Positions 1 to 6,353 of a stretch of 15,553 nt of DNA are shown one piece after another (the stretch's first letter is position 1; every line of letters starts with the position of its first letter). The stretch is from Lachnospiraceae bacterium (GTDB lineage: Bacteria; Bacillota; Clostridia; Lachnospirales; Lachnospiraceae): the NCBI GenBank assembly GCA_021202715.1, contig JAJQCL010000149.1, positions 8,373 through 23,925 of the forward strand, read 5' to 3'. Under the pieces are notes generated by a model. That model was not told where the DNA came from. It saw nothing but the letters and a program-made list of their open reading frames with translations, and did not search any database. Both the position numbers and the translations under genes were made by a program.

Positions 1-147
1 GTATCCTTCACCTCGGAGGATTGTATGACGGTTCGAGTGATCGATCTGGGCTTCGGGGATCTCTTCCCGTCCTCCGGGCGGGTATTGAGGAAGGATTTTT
101 TACCTGTCATAAGAGAGTACGGAGAGGCGCCGGGACGCCATGACTGA
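1..147 (+). CDS. Partial: probable 3' end of an upstream protein gene
   Basis: The frame is open from base 1 and ends at TGA 145-147, giving about 48 residues that include VRVIDLGFGDLFPSSG, a beta-strand-like stretch typical of a domain end. The simplest reading is the C-terminus of a gene that begins before the window. From memory it resembles the end of an uncharacterised Clostridia family (DUF5716-like) found beside genes like the next one, but this is a weak recollection. An alternative is a 40-residue gene starting at ATG 25, since GGAGG at 15-19 is well placed before it. The following gene starts 48 bases downstream, so the two are probably cotranscribed. Confidence 0.5.
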   Translation, partial: VSFTSEDCMTVRVIDLGFGDLFPSSGRVLRKDFLPVIREYGEAPGRHD

Positions 148-195
148 TTTTTAAGAAAATGTGCGGAGCGTGACGGGAAAAGGGAGAAGAATGTT

Positions 196-1017
196 ATGAG
201 TGCCATGCTGCTGTGCCGTAGCCGGAAAGCGAAGGAACCTTATTTCGTGGAGGAACTGGGGATTTATCTCTATTCCGGTGAGGAACTGAGTTATTATATC
301 TATCATAATGCCATGCTGATCGGGGAAGATTTCCTGGATGAGAGGCTTTTTCGATTTATTGGCCAGGAGCTGGCCATGGAGAATCTGGAAGGAAAGCTTC
401 GCAAATGGGCGAAGCAGGCGGATCTCTCCGAGCTGCTCCTGGTTATTCTGCAGGATATTCATTATTATGACAGTGAAGAGCTGTTCGCCTTTCGGCAGAC
501 GATGGCGGCCGCAGAGAAGAAGACGGCCGGCTGGCGGATGCGGGAGAAGGCGGACACGCTGCTTGCAAGGCGCCGCTATTCCAGTGCGTTGCTCCAATAT
601 GACAGATTGCTTCATTCCGGTTATCCGGAGCTGACGGATGAGTCATTCCGGGGCCGTGTATGGCTGGGACGCGGGATGGCTTTTGCCCGCCAGTATGACT
701 GGCAGGCGGCCGCTTCCTGCCTCGAGAAGGCCTGCGGCCTGCTCCGGGATGAGGACGTTCGCAAGAAGCTGTACCAGATCACCTGTCTGGCTCCGGAAAC
801 GAAGCTGGCCTGGGAGACGCTGGCCGGTCTCTCTGCGGAACAGAAGGCTGCCTGGGAGGCGGAACTGGAAGAGGCAAAGGGTCAGTCGCGTTTTCAGGGG
901 AAGGGGCAGGACGTTTCAGAGTGGATGGATAAGGATAACATCCGCCGGGCGGCAGGTCTCCAGAGCCTGGTGCAAAGCTGGAAAGCGGAATATCGAAGAA
1001 GTCTGGGTACTTCGTAA
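196..1017 (+). CDS. Uncharacterised TPR-like protein of Lachnospiraceae type
   Basis: A 273-residue soluble protein with no signal peptide or membrane segment. I know no function for it. The N-terminal third (about 1-110) contains MLLCRSRKAKEPYFVEELG and a YYIYHNAML stretch that I associate with a family seen widely in Lachnospiraceae. Residues about 118-195 form amphipathic helical pairs (ALLQYDRLLHSGYPEL, then GRGMAFARQYDWQAAASCLEKA) that look like two TPR units, suggesting protein-protein contacts. The C-terminus is charged and helical. The start at ATG 196 has GGGAG at 182-186; ATG 205 would give MLLCRSRK and is a real alternative. It lies 48 bases after the upstream frame and 46 bases before the shikimate kinase remnant. 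Confidence 0.75.
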   Translation: MSAMLLCRSRKAKEPYFVEELGIYLYSGEELSYYIYHNAMLIGEDFLDERLFRFIGQELAMENLEGKLRKWAKQADLSELLLVILQDIHYYDSEELFAFRQTMAAAEKKTAGWRMREKADTLLARRRYSSALLQYDRLLHSGYPELTDESFRGRVWLGRGMAFARQYDWQAAASCLEKACGLLRDEDVRKKLYQITCLAPETKLAWETLAGLSAEQKAAWEAELEEAKGQSRFQGKGQDVSEWMDKDNIRRAAGLQSLVQSWKAEYRRSLGTS

Positions 1018-1063
1018 ATCCGGCGCGTGGGAGCGTCGGCACACAGGAAAGGAAACAGGTGTT

Positions 1064-1591
1064 ATGGAAAAGAATTTGTTCTTCATCGGATTCATGGGAT
1101 GCGGAAAGACGACGATTTCCGCGGCGTTCTCCAAAAGGTTCAGCAGGAATCTGATCGAGGCGGACGACATCATCGTGGAGCGGGCCGGGATGAGCGTGAA
1201 GGATATCTTCGCGAAGCAGGGCGAAGAAGCGTTCCGCGATATGGATACGCAGATTTGAAGTGAGCTGGTGGATCTGAATGATTATGTGGTGTCCTGCGGC
1301 GGCGGGATGCCGGTGCGTCCGCAGAATGTCGAGTACATGAAGAAGAACGGCTTTGTAGTGCTTCTGGAGGCCCGGCCGGAGACGATCCTTGACCGGGTGA
1401 AGGGCAGCGATGAGCGCCCGATTCTGAACGGACATATGAATGTGGAGTATATCGCCGAGCTGCAGCAGAAGCGGGCGAATGCATATCGTTCGGCGGCGGA
1501 TATCGTGGTGCAGACGGACGGGAAGTCGGTGGATGAGATTGTGGAGGAAGTCTATGAGAGTATCCGTCGGGCAAGACAGTCATCGATTTGA
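1064..1591 (+). pseudogene. aroK: Shikimate kinase, canonical, interrupted by in-frame TGA
   Basis: Shikimate kinase phosphorylates shikimate at O3 with ATP in the pathway to chorismate and aromatic amino acids. Ignoring one stop, the frame encodes 174 residues, the normal family length, with every hallmark: P-loop GFMGCGKTT (9-17), shikimate-binding Asp34, FRD with Arg58, SCGGGMP with Gly79-81, the lid ERPIL with Arg118, and KRANAY with Arg137. TGA at 1256-1258 replaces codon 65, between DMDTQI and SELVDLNDYVVSCGGG. The frame is unchanged on both sides, so this is one substitution (CGA or GGA to TGA would suffice) and not an indel. The 64-residue product would lack the GGG loop and lid and should be inactive. 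No good start lies just after the stop. A sequencing error cannot be excluded. The 3' end overlaps ispF by 38 bases. Confidence 0.88.
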
Positions 1592-2027
1592 CGAGTCGGA
1601 ATTGAATAAGAAGTGCATCCTGGGAGGCGTGGTCTTTGACACGGCTCCCGCCTTCTCTGCGAACAGTGACGGGGATGTGGTGCTTCACGCGGTGACGAAT
1701 GCGGTGTCGGGAATCACCTGCCGCAATGTGCTGGGACGGCGTGCGGATGAGATGTGTCAGGCGGGGATTACGGACAGCCGGGTGTATCTGCGGACGGCGC
1801 TGGATGACCTGGAGGAACAGGGATTTAGGCCGGTGCATCTGAGTATTTCCATCGAGGGGAAGAGGCCGGCGATCTCGCCGCGGGTGGAGGAGATGCGGGC
1901 TTCGATCGGAGCGTTGATGGGGCTCCCGGCGGATTGTGTCGGGATTACGGCGACGACCGGGGAGGGGCTGACGGACTGCGGGCGCGGGCTCGGCGTCAGT
2001 GTTTTTTGCGTGCTTACGGTGGAGTGA
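1554..2027 (+). CDS. ispF: 2-C-methyl-D-erythritol 2,4-cyclodiphosphate synthase, divergent clade
   Basis: IspF cyclises CDP-methylerythritol 2-phosphate to methylerythritol cyclodiphosphate in the MEP isoprenoid pathway, normally as a cytosolic homotrimer. The 157-residue protein keeps the metal ligands: VGQDSHRF with Asp8 and His10, and ANSDGDVVLHAVTNA with His45. Glu137 in ATTGEGL matches the Glu that holds the second metal in E. coli. It differs from the classical family after His45 (SGITCRNVLG, then DEMCQAGITDS replaces the usual GDIGKHFPDTD) and in reading GRGLGV where GRGEGI is usual. This form resembles a clade I recall from Clostridia and spirochaetes. ATG 1554 lies inside the shikimate kinase frame, with GAGGAAG at 1543-1549 in front, so translation may be coupled. 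With ispE and ispD close by, a MEP role is the best reading. Confidence 0.85.
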   Translation: MRVSVGQDSHRFDESELNKKCILGGVVFDTAPAFSANSDGDVVLHAVTNAVSGITCRNVLGRRADEMCQAGITDSRVYLRTALDDLEEQGFRPVHLSISIEGKRPAISPRVEEMRASIGALMGLPADCVGITATTGEGLTDCGRGLGVSVFCVLTVE

Positions 2028-2070
2028 GGGTTGTTCTGGTGATGTCGCCTGCGGTGGGTGCTTTCCTGTT

Positions 2071-2126
2071 CGAGTGACGCTGCCCATGGCGGTTTCTATA
2101 CGAGTGACGCCGTCCGCGGCGGTTCC
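2071..2126 (+). repeat. Two-copy 30-bp tandem repeat
   Basis: CGAGTGACGC at 2071-2080 recurs at 2101-2110, exactly 30 bases later. The similarity continues through a GGCGGTT core (2088-2094 and 2118-2124), so about 26 bases match with a few differences. The preceding bases 2037-2070 look like a more decayed third unit (GTGATG, GCGGTGG, TTTCC), but this is weak. The second copy runs into the left arm of the adjacent palindrome. Confidence 0.7.
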
Positions 2127-2290
2127 CCGGCAAACGGGGCAGGGCGCTTCGGAGCTAACCGCTGAGAAGTTCTAAGGCTCAGGGCATTACTGAAGTAACG
2201 CCCCGGGCCTAAGAACTTCTAGGCGGTGGATCTCCTCAGTCGCCCTGAACGCCCCTGATTGTTTGCCCGGGGAATCCGCTCGCGGGCGGC
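2109..2290. repeat. 182-bp imperfect palindrome, MITE-like or structured RNA element
   Basis: Left arm 2109-2190 and right arm 2195-2290 are reverse complements over nearly their whole length, around a TGAA loop (2191-2194). The inner stem pairs AGAAGTTCT (2165-2173) with AGAACTTCT (2212-2220) and continues through AGGC/GCCT to TTAC/GTAA at the loop. The outer stem pairs GCGGTTCCCCGG...CAAAC on the left with GTTTGCCCGGGGAATCCGC on the right, then GCCGTCCGCGG with the matching CGCGGGCGGC. The right arm carries about 14 extra bases in small bulges. There is no coding capacity and no T-run, so it is not an ordinary terminator. As RNA it would be a very stable hairpin between ispF and ispE; as DNA it resembles a small non-autonomous palindromic element. 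I saw no clear target duplication. Confidence 0.85.
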
Positions 2291-2364
2291 TGTTTGGGAT
2301 ACAGGAAAATGTGGGCTGCAGTTTGAAATGGGTAATCTGTACATGATTTAGGGAGGTGCAGCGC

Positions 2365-3225
2365 ATGAGGGTGCTGGCAAACGGGAAGATCAATCTGACA
2401 TTGAATGTAGTTGGACGTCGGCCGGACGGCTATCATGATCTGGAACTGATTTTTCAGCCGGTTTCGCTGGCGGATGAGCTGGAGATCCGGGAGAATGGGA
2501 CAAATGAGCTGCGTTTTTCCTGCTCTGTGCCCGAATTTGCCGGGGAGGATAATCTGGTCTGTCGGGGATACCGGCGGATGCGGGAACAATTTCCGGAGAA
2601 GGTACGCGGTCTGACGGTGCATCTGGTGAAGCATATTCCCTCGGGTGCCGGGATGGCGGGAGGGAGCGCCGACTGTGCGGCGCTGTTTTTGTGGATGAAT
2701 GAGTATTTCGCCCTGGGGCTTGGTCAGCAGGACCTGACGGAGATCGGGGTGGCGCTGGGCGCGGATGTTCCGGCCTGTATGATGAAGCATGCGACGCTCG
2801 GGCGGGGCGTCGGGGAGATTCTGACGGATATTGGGATTCGACGGGATTATCCATTGCTGTTGTTGAAGCCGGAGGTGTCTTTTAATACGGGGGCGATGTT
2901 CCGGGCGCTGGATGCGGTGGGATATGAGAGGCAGAGGCACACGAGTGCAGGGATGATCGAAGCTATGGAGGCGGGTGATCTGACAGCGATGTGCAGGAAT
3001 CTGTATAATGTGTTTGAGGAGGCTTTGCCGGAGCGGGCGCTGATTCAGGGCCTGAAGGAACGGTTGATGGAGGCAGGGGCTCTGGGGAGTCTGATGACAG
3101 GGTCCGGGTCGGTGGTGTACGGGATTTTCGCGGATGCGGAGGCGCGGGATCGGGCATCCGAAGCGCTGCGCGGGCTGAAAAATGTGCGAGTATATGCCTG
3201 TGAGGCGATCAATCGCTGGGAATAG
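2365..3225 (+). CDS. ispE: 4-diphosphocytidyl-2-C-methyl-D-erythritol kinase
   Basis: IspE is the GHMP-family kinase that phosphorylates CDP-methylerythritol at O2, the step between IspD and IspF. The 286-residue length is normal. Visible landmarks are ANGKINLTLNVVGRRPDGYH with catalytic Lys8, the glycine-rich ATP loop IPSGAGMAGGSADCAA (91-106), LGADVPAC with catalytic Asp134, and the C-terminal GHMP motif GSLMTGSGSVVYGIF. ATG 2365 is chosen over an in-frame GTG at 2356 because AGGGAGGT (2350-2357) is then spaced 7 bases before it; the GTG lies inside that site. It follows the palindromic element, so expression may depend on readthrough through that hairpin or on a promoter I could not define. 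Confidence 0.95.
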   Translation: MRVLANGKINLTLNVVGRRPDGYHDLELIFQPVSLADELEIRENGTNELRFSCSVPEFAGEDNLVCRGYRRMREQFPEKVRGLTVHLVKHIPSGAGMAGGSADCAALFLWMNEYFALGLGQQDLTEIGVALGADVPACMMKHATLGRGVGEILTDIGIRRDYPLLLLKPEVSFNTGAMFRALDAVGYERQRHTSAGMIEAMEAGDLTAMCRNLYNVFEEALPERALIQGLKERLMEAGALGSLMTGSGSVVYGIFADAEARDRASEALRGLKNVRVYACEAINRWE

Positions 3226-3277
3226 AGATCAGATACCTGTTGACCCTGGCATCATTATGATATAGAACGTCGGAACC

Positions 3278-3307
3278 TTGATAAGAGAAGACCGAGAATA
3301 GTATAAA
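3278..3307 (+). promoter_or_regulatory. Candidate sigma-A promoter before ybaK
   Basis: TTGATA (3278-3283) and TATAAA (3302-3307) are separated by 18 bases. Transcription would begin near 3314, just before the GGGAGGAGG ribosome site, leaving a very short leader. Based on consensus match only. Confidence 0.45.
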
Positions 3308-3331
3308 GAGATGTATGGGAGGAGGCGCGGG

Positions 3332-3820
3332 ATGGCGAAGAAGGAGAAAGAGAATAAGTCGAATGCGATGCGGATTCTGGAGCGGAACGGGATTTTCTAT
3401 GAGGCGCATACGTATGAGTGTGAGGAGTTCACGGACGGCGCGCAGATCGCGGATAAGCTGGGGCTGCCTCATGAACGGGTGTATAAGCCGCTCGTGACGG
3501 TGGGGAAGAGTCGGGGGCACTATGTGTTTGTGATTCCGATCGATGAGGAGCTTGATTTCAAGAAGGCGGCGAAGGCCGTGGGTGAGAAGTCTCTGGAGAT
3601 GCTGCCGCTGAAGGAGCTGACGGCGGTGACGGGATATGTGCGCGGCGGCTGCACGTCCGTCGGAATGAAGAAGGCGTTCCCGACGGTGTTTCAGAAGGAG
3701 ATCGAGGAATTGAACCGGGTGTTTGTGAGCGGCGGCCGGCTGGGTTTGCAGCTGGAGCTGGCACCGACGGATCTGATCCGCGCGGCACGCGGCAGTGTGG
3801 CGGATGTGATCGCGAGATGA
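3332..3820 (+). CDS. ybaK: YbaK/EbsC-type Cys-tRNA(Pro) deacylase
   Basis: Proteins of this family hydrolyse Cys-tRNA(Pro) mischarged by prolyl-tRNA synthetase. The 162-residue protein spans the full YbaK domain: NAMRILERNGIFYEAHTYE at the N-terminus, DGAQIADKLGLP, VYKPLVTVG with the conserved active-site lysine (Lys52), a GGCTSVGMKK segment near 115-124, and the ending GLQLELAPTDLI. ATG 3332 is preferred to ATG 3311 because GGGAGGAGG (3317-3325) falls 6 bases before it. It sits 106 bases after ispE and 83 bases before ispD, so it probably belongs to the same run, although translation quality control has no known link to isoprenoid synthesis. Exact tRNA substrate cannot be read from sequence. 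Confidence 0.92.
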   Translation: MAKKEKENKSNAMRILERNGIFYEAHTYECEEFTDGAQIADKLGLPHERVYKPLVTVGKSRGHYVFVIPIDEELDFKKAAKAVGEKSLEMLPLKELTAVTGYVRGGCTSVGMKKAFPTVFQKEIEELNRVFVSGGRLGLQLELAPTDLIRAARGSVADVIAR

Positions 3821-3903
3821 CAGACACTGTTATGCGGGAGCTTGCATCCGGGCGGAACGGGAGTTATCTTTGAGTGCAGGAGCTGGGAAGGGAGGAGCAA
3901 CGG

Positions 3904-4653
3904 ATGTTTCGAGGTCAGAAGGTGATGGCGTTGTTGCTGGCGGCAGGCAGCGGGACGCGGTTCGGTGCGGACGGAAATAAGGTCTATGTGCAGGCCTGCG
4001 GACGGCCGCTGCTTCAGTATAGTCTGGATGTGCTGCTGGGAAATGCATATGTGGATGAAGTGGTTCTGGTGGTACGGGATGGTGAGCAGGAGCTGGCAGA
4101 AACGATCGAGAGAGCGGAGCTGCTGTTGAAATCAAATCGTAACAGGACAGATTCCCCGGATGGCGAAGGTGGTCAGGGAGAATCGAAGCCTGTGACCTAT
4201 ACGGTCGGCGGATCGACGCGCGCGGAGTCGGTGCGCCGGGGGTTGGCAGTTTCGGACGGGGAGATCGTGCTGATTCATGACGGGGCGCGGCCGATGATCC
4301 GGGATTCTTATGTGACGCATTGTGTGGAGGCGATGGCGGATTTTCCCGGCGCGACGATGGCGGTGCGCTCGAAGGATACGATTAAGCTCGGAGACGAGCG
4401 TGATGTGGTGACGGCGACGACGGAGAGGTCGCATACCTGGGTGGTGCAGACGCCGCAGTGCTTTCGGAGGGAGGCGCTGATGGAGGCACATGAGAAGTAT
4501 GGGAAGGATCCGGGGATTACGGATGACTGTATGCTTCTGGAGCTGTGCGGACAGGACGTGAAGCTGGTGGAGGGAGATTATACGAATATCAAGGTGACGA
4601 CGCCGGAGGATCTCACACTGGCGGAGGTGTTTCTGAGGGAAATGTCTGGCTGA
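3904..4653 (+). CDS. ispD: 2-C-methyl-D-erythritol 4-phosphate cytidylyltransferase
   Basis: IspD joins CTP to methylerythritol 4-phosphate, giving CDP-methylerythritol for IspE. The 249 residues show the cytidylyltransferase nucleotide loop LLAAGSGTRFG followed by Lys26, the GGSTRAESVRRGL segment (102-114), the IHDGARPMI motif, and VVQTPQCFRREAL. ITDDCMLLELCG and NIKVTTPEDL close the fold. A polar Gly/Ser/Asp/Glu-rich stretch at about residues 76-97 lengthens one loop beyond the usual 230-240 residues. ATG 3904 is chosen over GTG 3874 because GGGAGGAG (3890-3897) is correctly spaced for it. Together with ispE and ispF it supplies three consecutive MEP pathway steps from one locus. Confidence 0.93.
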   Translation: MFRGQKVMALLLAAGSGTRFGADGNKVYVQACGRPLLQYSLDVLLGNAYVDEVVLVVRDGEQELAETIERAELLLKSNRNRTDSPDGEGGQGESKPVTYTVGGSTRAESVRRGLAVSDGEIVLIHDGARPMIRDSYVTHCVEAMADFPGATMAVRSKDTIKLGDERDVVTATTERSHTWVVQTPQCFRREALMEAHEKYGKDPGITDDCMLLELCGQDVKLVEGDYTNIKVTTPEDLTLAEVFLREMSG

Positions 4654-4765
4654 TACTAGATTCTGTTAGAATACGTTTGAGCATTGTGTGAAGGAGCGGG
4701 CGGCGTATTGACAAAAACATCTCTGTGTTATGAGCGCGAGAGAAATGTCTGGAGGAAGGGTAGCT

Positions 4766-5662
4766 ATGGAAAAGCGAATATCGGCAACAGCTTCGCAGCC
4801 CATGGAACTTTACGATTTCCTGCGTCTTACTCTCGGCCTGACGAAGCGCCAGATCCGTCAGGCCAAGTTCCGGGAGGCGGGGATCCGGGTGAACGGGCAG
4901 CAGCAGCGGGTGACCAGTGTCCTTTCGCCGGGCGATGTGGTGGAGGTGCGCCTGGAGGCGGGGCAGAAGCCTTCAGATCATCTGGTGCTGTCGGAGAAGC
5001 CGGTGGAGATTCTGTATGAGGATGGGGATATCTGTATCGTGAATAAACCGGCAGGAGTGGCGACACATCCGGGCGGCGGCTGCTATGGAGATACGGTGGC
5101 CAACCGGTTGATGTATTATTTCCATAATAAAGGAGAGTCTCTGCGTATTCGTCCGGTGGGGCGGCTGGATCGGGAGACCTCCGGCGTGTTGCTGTTCGCG
5201 AAGAATCAGGCGGCGGCCGGGCGGCTGGCCAGACAGCGGGAGAGGAAGATCCTGCGCAAGGAATATCTGGCGCTGGCGGAAGGACAATTTGAGGGAATGG
5301 AGGAGTGGACAATCTCCTTTCCTCTGGGCCGCGACCCGGAGAATCCCTGCCGTGCTGTCTGTACGCCGGAGGGAAAGGAAGCCGTGACGCATTGCCGGAT
5401 TCTTCAGGAGTATGCGGAATATACGGCACTGACGGTGTACCTTGATACCGGACGTATGCACCAGATCCGGGCGCATATGGCGTATCTTGGTCATCCGCTG
5501 CTGGGAGATGAACTGTACGGCGGTTCCCGGGAGCTTATCGGACGGGCGGCTCTTCACGCCCGGTGTCTGACGCTGCGGCAGCCGTTTACCGGGGAGTCTC
5601 TCACCGTGGAGGCTCCGCTGCCGGAGGACATGGCTTACTTGTGGACGACAGAATATTTTTAG
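4766..5662 (+). CDS. RluA/RluD-family rRNA pseudouridine synthase
   Basis: This family isomerises uridine to pseudouridine in structured RNA, mostly 23S rRNA. The 298-residue protein has an N-terminal S4 RNA-binding domain (about 14-70: YDFLRLTLGLTKRQIRQAK, then GIRVNGQQQRVTSVL) and a catalytic domain with ILYEDGDICIVNKPAGVATHP and RPVGRLDRETSGVLLFAK, where Asp135 is the nucleophile. GRMHQIRAHMAYLGHPLLGDELYG is the usual RNA-contact motif. ATG 4766 fits best, as GGAGGAAGG (4751-4759) precedes it by 6 bases; ATG 4730 and 4745 lack such a site. Subfamily (RluD versus YlyB or YjbO type) and target uridine cannot be assigned from sequence alone. It is the last gene before a strong terminator. Confidence 0.92.
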   Translation: MEKRISATASQPMELYDFLRLTLGLTKRQIRQAKFREAGIRVNGQQQRVTSVLSPGDVVEVRLEAGQKPSDHLVLSEKPVEILYEDGDICIVNKPAGVATHPGGGCYGDTVANRLMYYFHNKGESLRIRPVGRLDRETSGVLLFAKNQAAAGRLARQRERKILRKEYLALAEGQFEGMEEWTISFPLGRDPENPCRAVCTPEGKEAVTHCRILQEYAEYTALTVYLDTGRMHQIRAHMAYLGHPLLGDELYGGSRELIGRAALHARCLTLRQPFTGESLTVEAPLPEDMAYLWTTEYF

Positions 5663-5701
5663 TCATTCGCATTGTAAAAGAAATCAACAGAAATGATGCG
5701 G

Positions 5702-5738
5702 CGTGAAACAGATCAGCAGATTTGTTTCACGTTTTTTT
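5702..5738 (+). terminator. Intrinsic terminator after the pseudouridine synthase
   Basis: Arms 5702-5714 (CGTGAAACAGATC) and 5719-5731 (GATTTGTTTCACG) pair over 13 positions with one wobble around an AGCA loop, followed directly by seven T (5732-5738). It closes the aroK-to-pseudouridine-synthase block. Confidence 0.93.
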
Positions 5739-5810
5739 ATGAAGAAAACCGTGTATTTTTTCGACAACCTGTGTATTATGAAGTAGAAGGAGACGAAAGG
5801 GGGCGAGGCT

Positions 5811-6353
5811 GTGGAGGAGGAGAAGATCATTTCCCTGATTCGGGAGAGGGACGAGCGTGGGGCGGAGGAGCTTCTGCGCTGTTACGGGCCTTTGATGCGC
5901 TATGTGATTGCGCCGATTCTTTCTGATGAGCACGATCGGGAGGAATGTCTGTCGGAAGCTGCCCTGCGGGTATGGGAACGGATCGGGCAGTATGATCCCA
6001 CGCGGGGGAGCTGGACAGCCTGGCTGACGGCGATCGCGCGGAATGCGGCGCGAAATCGGCTGCGGGGAGCCCGGTACACGGCACAGACCGGAGAAATCCC
6101 TCCGGATCACCCGGCGCCGGGGCCGACGCCGGAGGAGGAGATGCTGCAGCGGGAGCGGCAGGAGGAGCTTAGGAGAGCGCTTTGGCGGCTGCGGGCCGGG
6201 GAGCGGATTCTGTTCTATCGGAAATATTATTACATGCAGACGACAGAACAGATCGCTGCGGAACTGGGCCTGACGCCTCGGGCGGTGGAGGGACGGCTGT
6301 ACCGTATTCGCGGAAAGCTTCGCCGTTTTCTGGGAGGTGAGACGCATGATTGA
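5811..6353 (+). CDS. ECF-like sigma-70 family RNA polymerase sigma factor
   Basis: A 180-residue alternative sigma factor. Region 2 lies at about 20-85: LLRCYGPLMRYVIAPIL, the acidic EECLSEAALRVWERIGQYDP helix for core and -10 recognition, and WTAWLTAIARNAARNRLR. A proline-rich linker follows (PPDHPAPGPTPEEE). Region 4 at about 125-177 carries ILFYRKYYYMQTTEQIAAELGLTPRAVEGRLYRIRGKLRRFL, a helix-turn-helix for -35 recognition. No region 1 or 3 is present, consistent with the ECF group. The start is GTG 5811, with AAGGGGG at 5797-5803; an upstream stop in frame (TAG 5784-5786) limits earlier starts. The stop codon overlaps the start of the next, membrane gene by 8 bases, the arrangement expected for a sigma factor and its regulator. 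The target promoters are unknown. Confidence 0.92.
   Translation: MEEEKIISLIRERDERGAEELLRCYGPLMRYVIAPILSDEHDREECLSEAALRVWERIGQYDPTRGSWTAWLTAIARNAARNRLRGARYTAQTGEIPPDHPAPGPTPEEEMLQRERQEELRRALWRLRAGERILFYRKYYYMQTTEQIAAELGLTPRAVEGRLYRIRGKLRRFLGGETHD

Larger units (their letters stand above)
2028..2364. other. 337-bp non-coding gap between ispF and ispE
   Basis: No credible gene lies here. From left to right it holds about 40 bases of spacer, a 30-bp direct repeat in two copies, the 182-bp imperfect palindrome, and about 74 bases leading to the ispE ribosome-binding site GGGAGG. I found no convincing sigma-A promoter for ispE: TTGAAA at 2324-2329 has no good -10 partner. Confidence 0.7.

Noticed and set aside
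1256..1258. TGA in aroK as selenocysteine or a recoded codon
   Set aside because: The position is not a catalytic Cys in shikimate kinases, no selenocysteine hairpin was evident after it, and TGA serves as a normal stop elsewhere in the window.
4708..4734. TTGACA at 4708-4713 as a promoter for the pseudouridine synthase
   Set aside because: The only -10 candidate, TATGAG, is 15 bases away and poor, so the spacing and match are not convincing.
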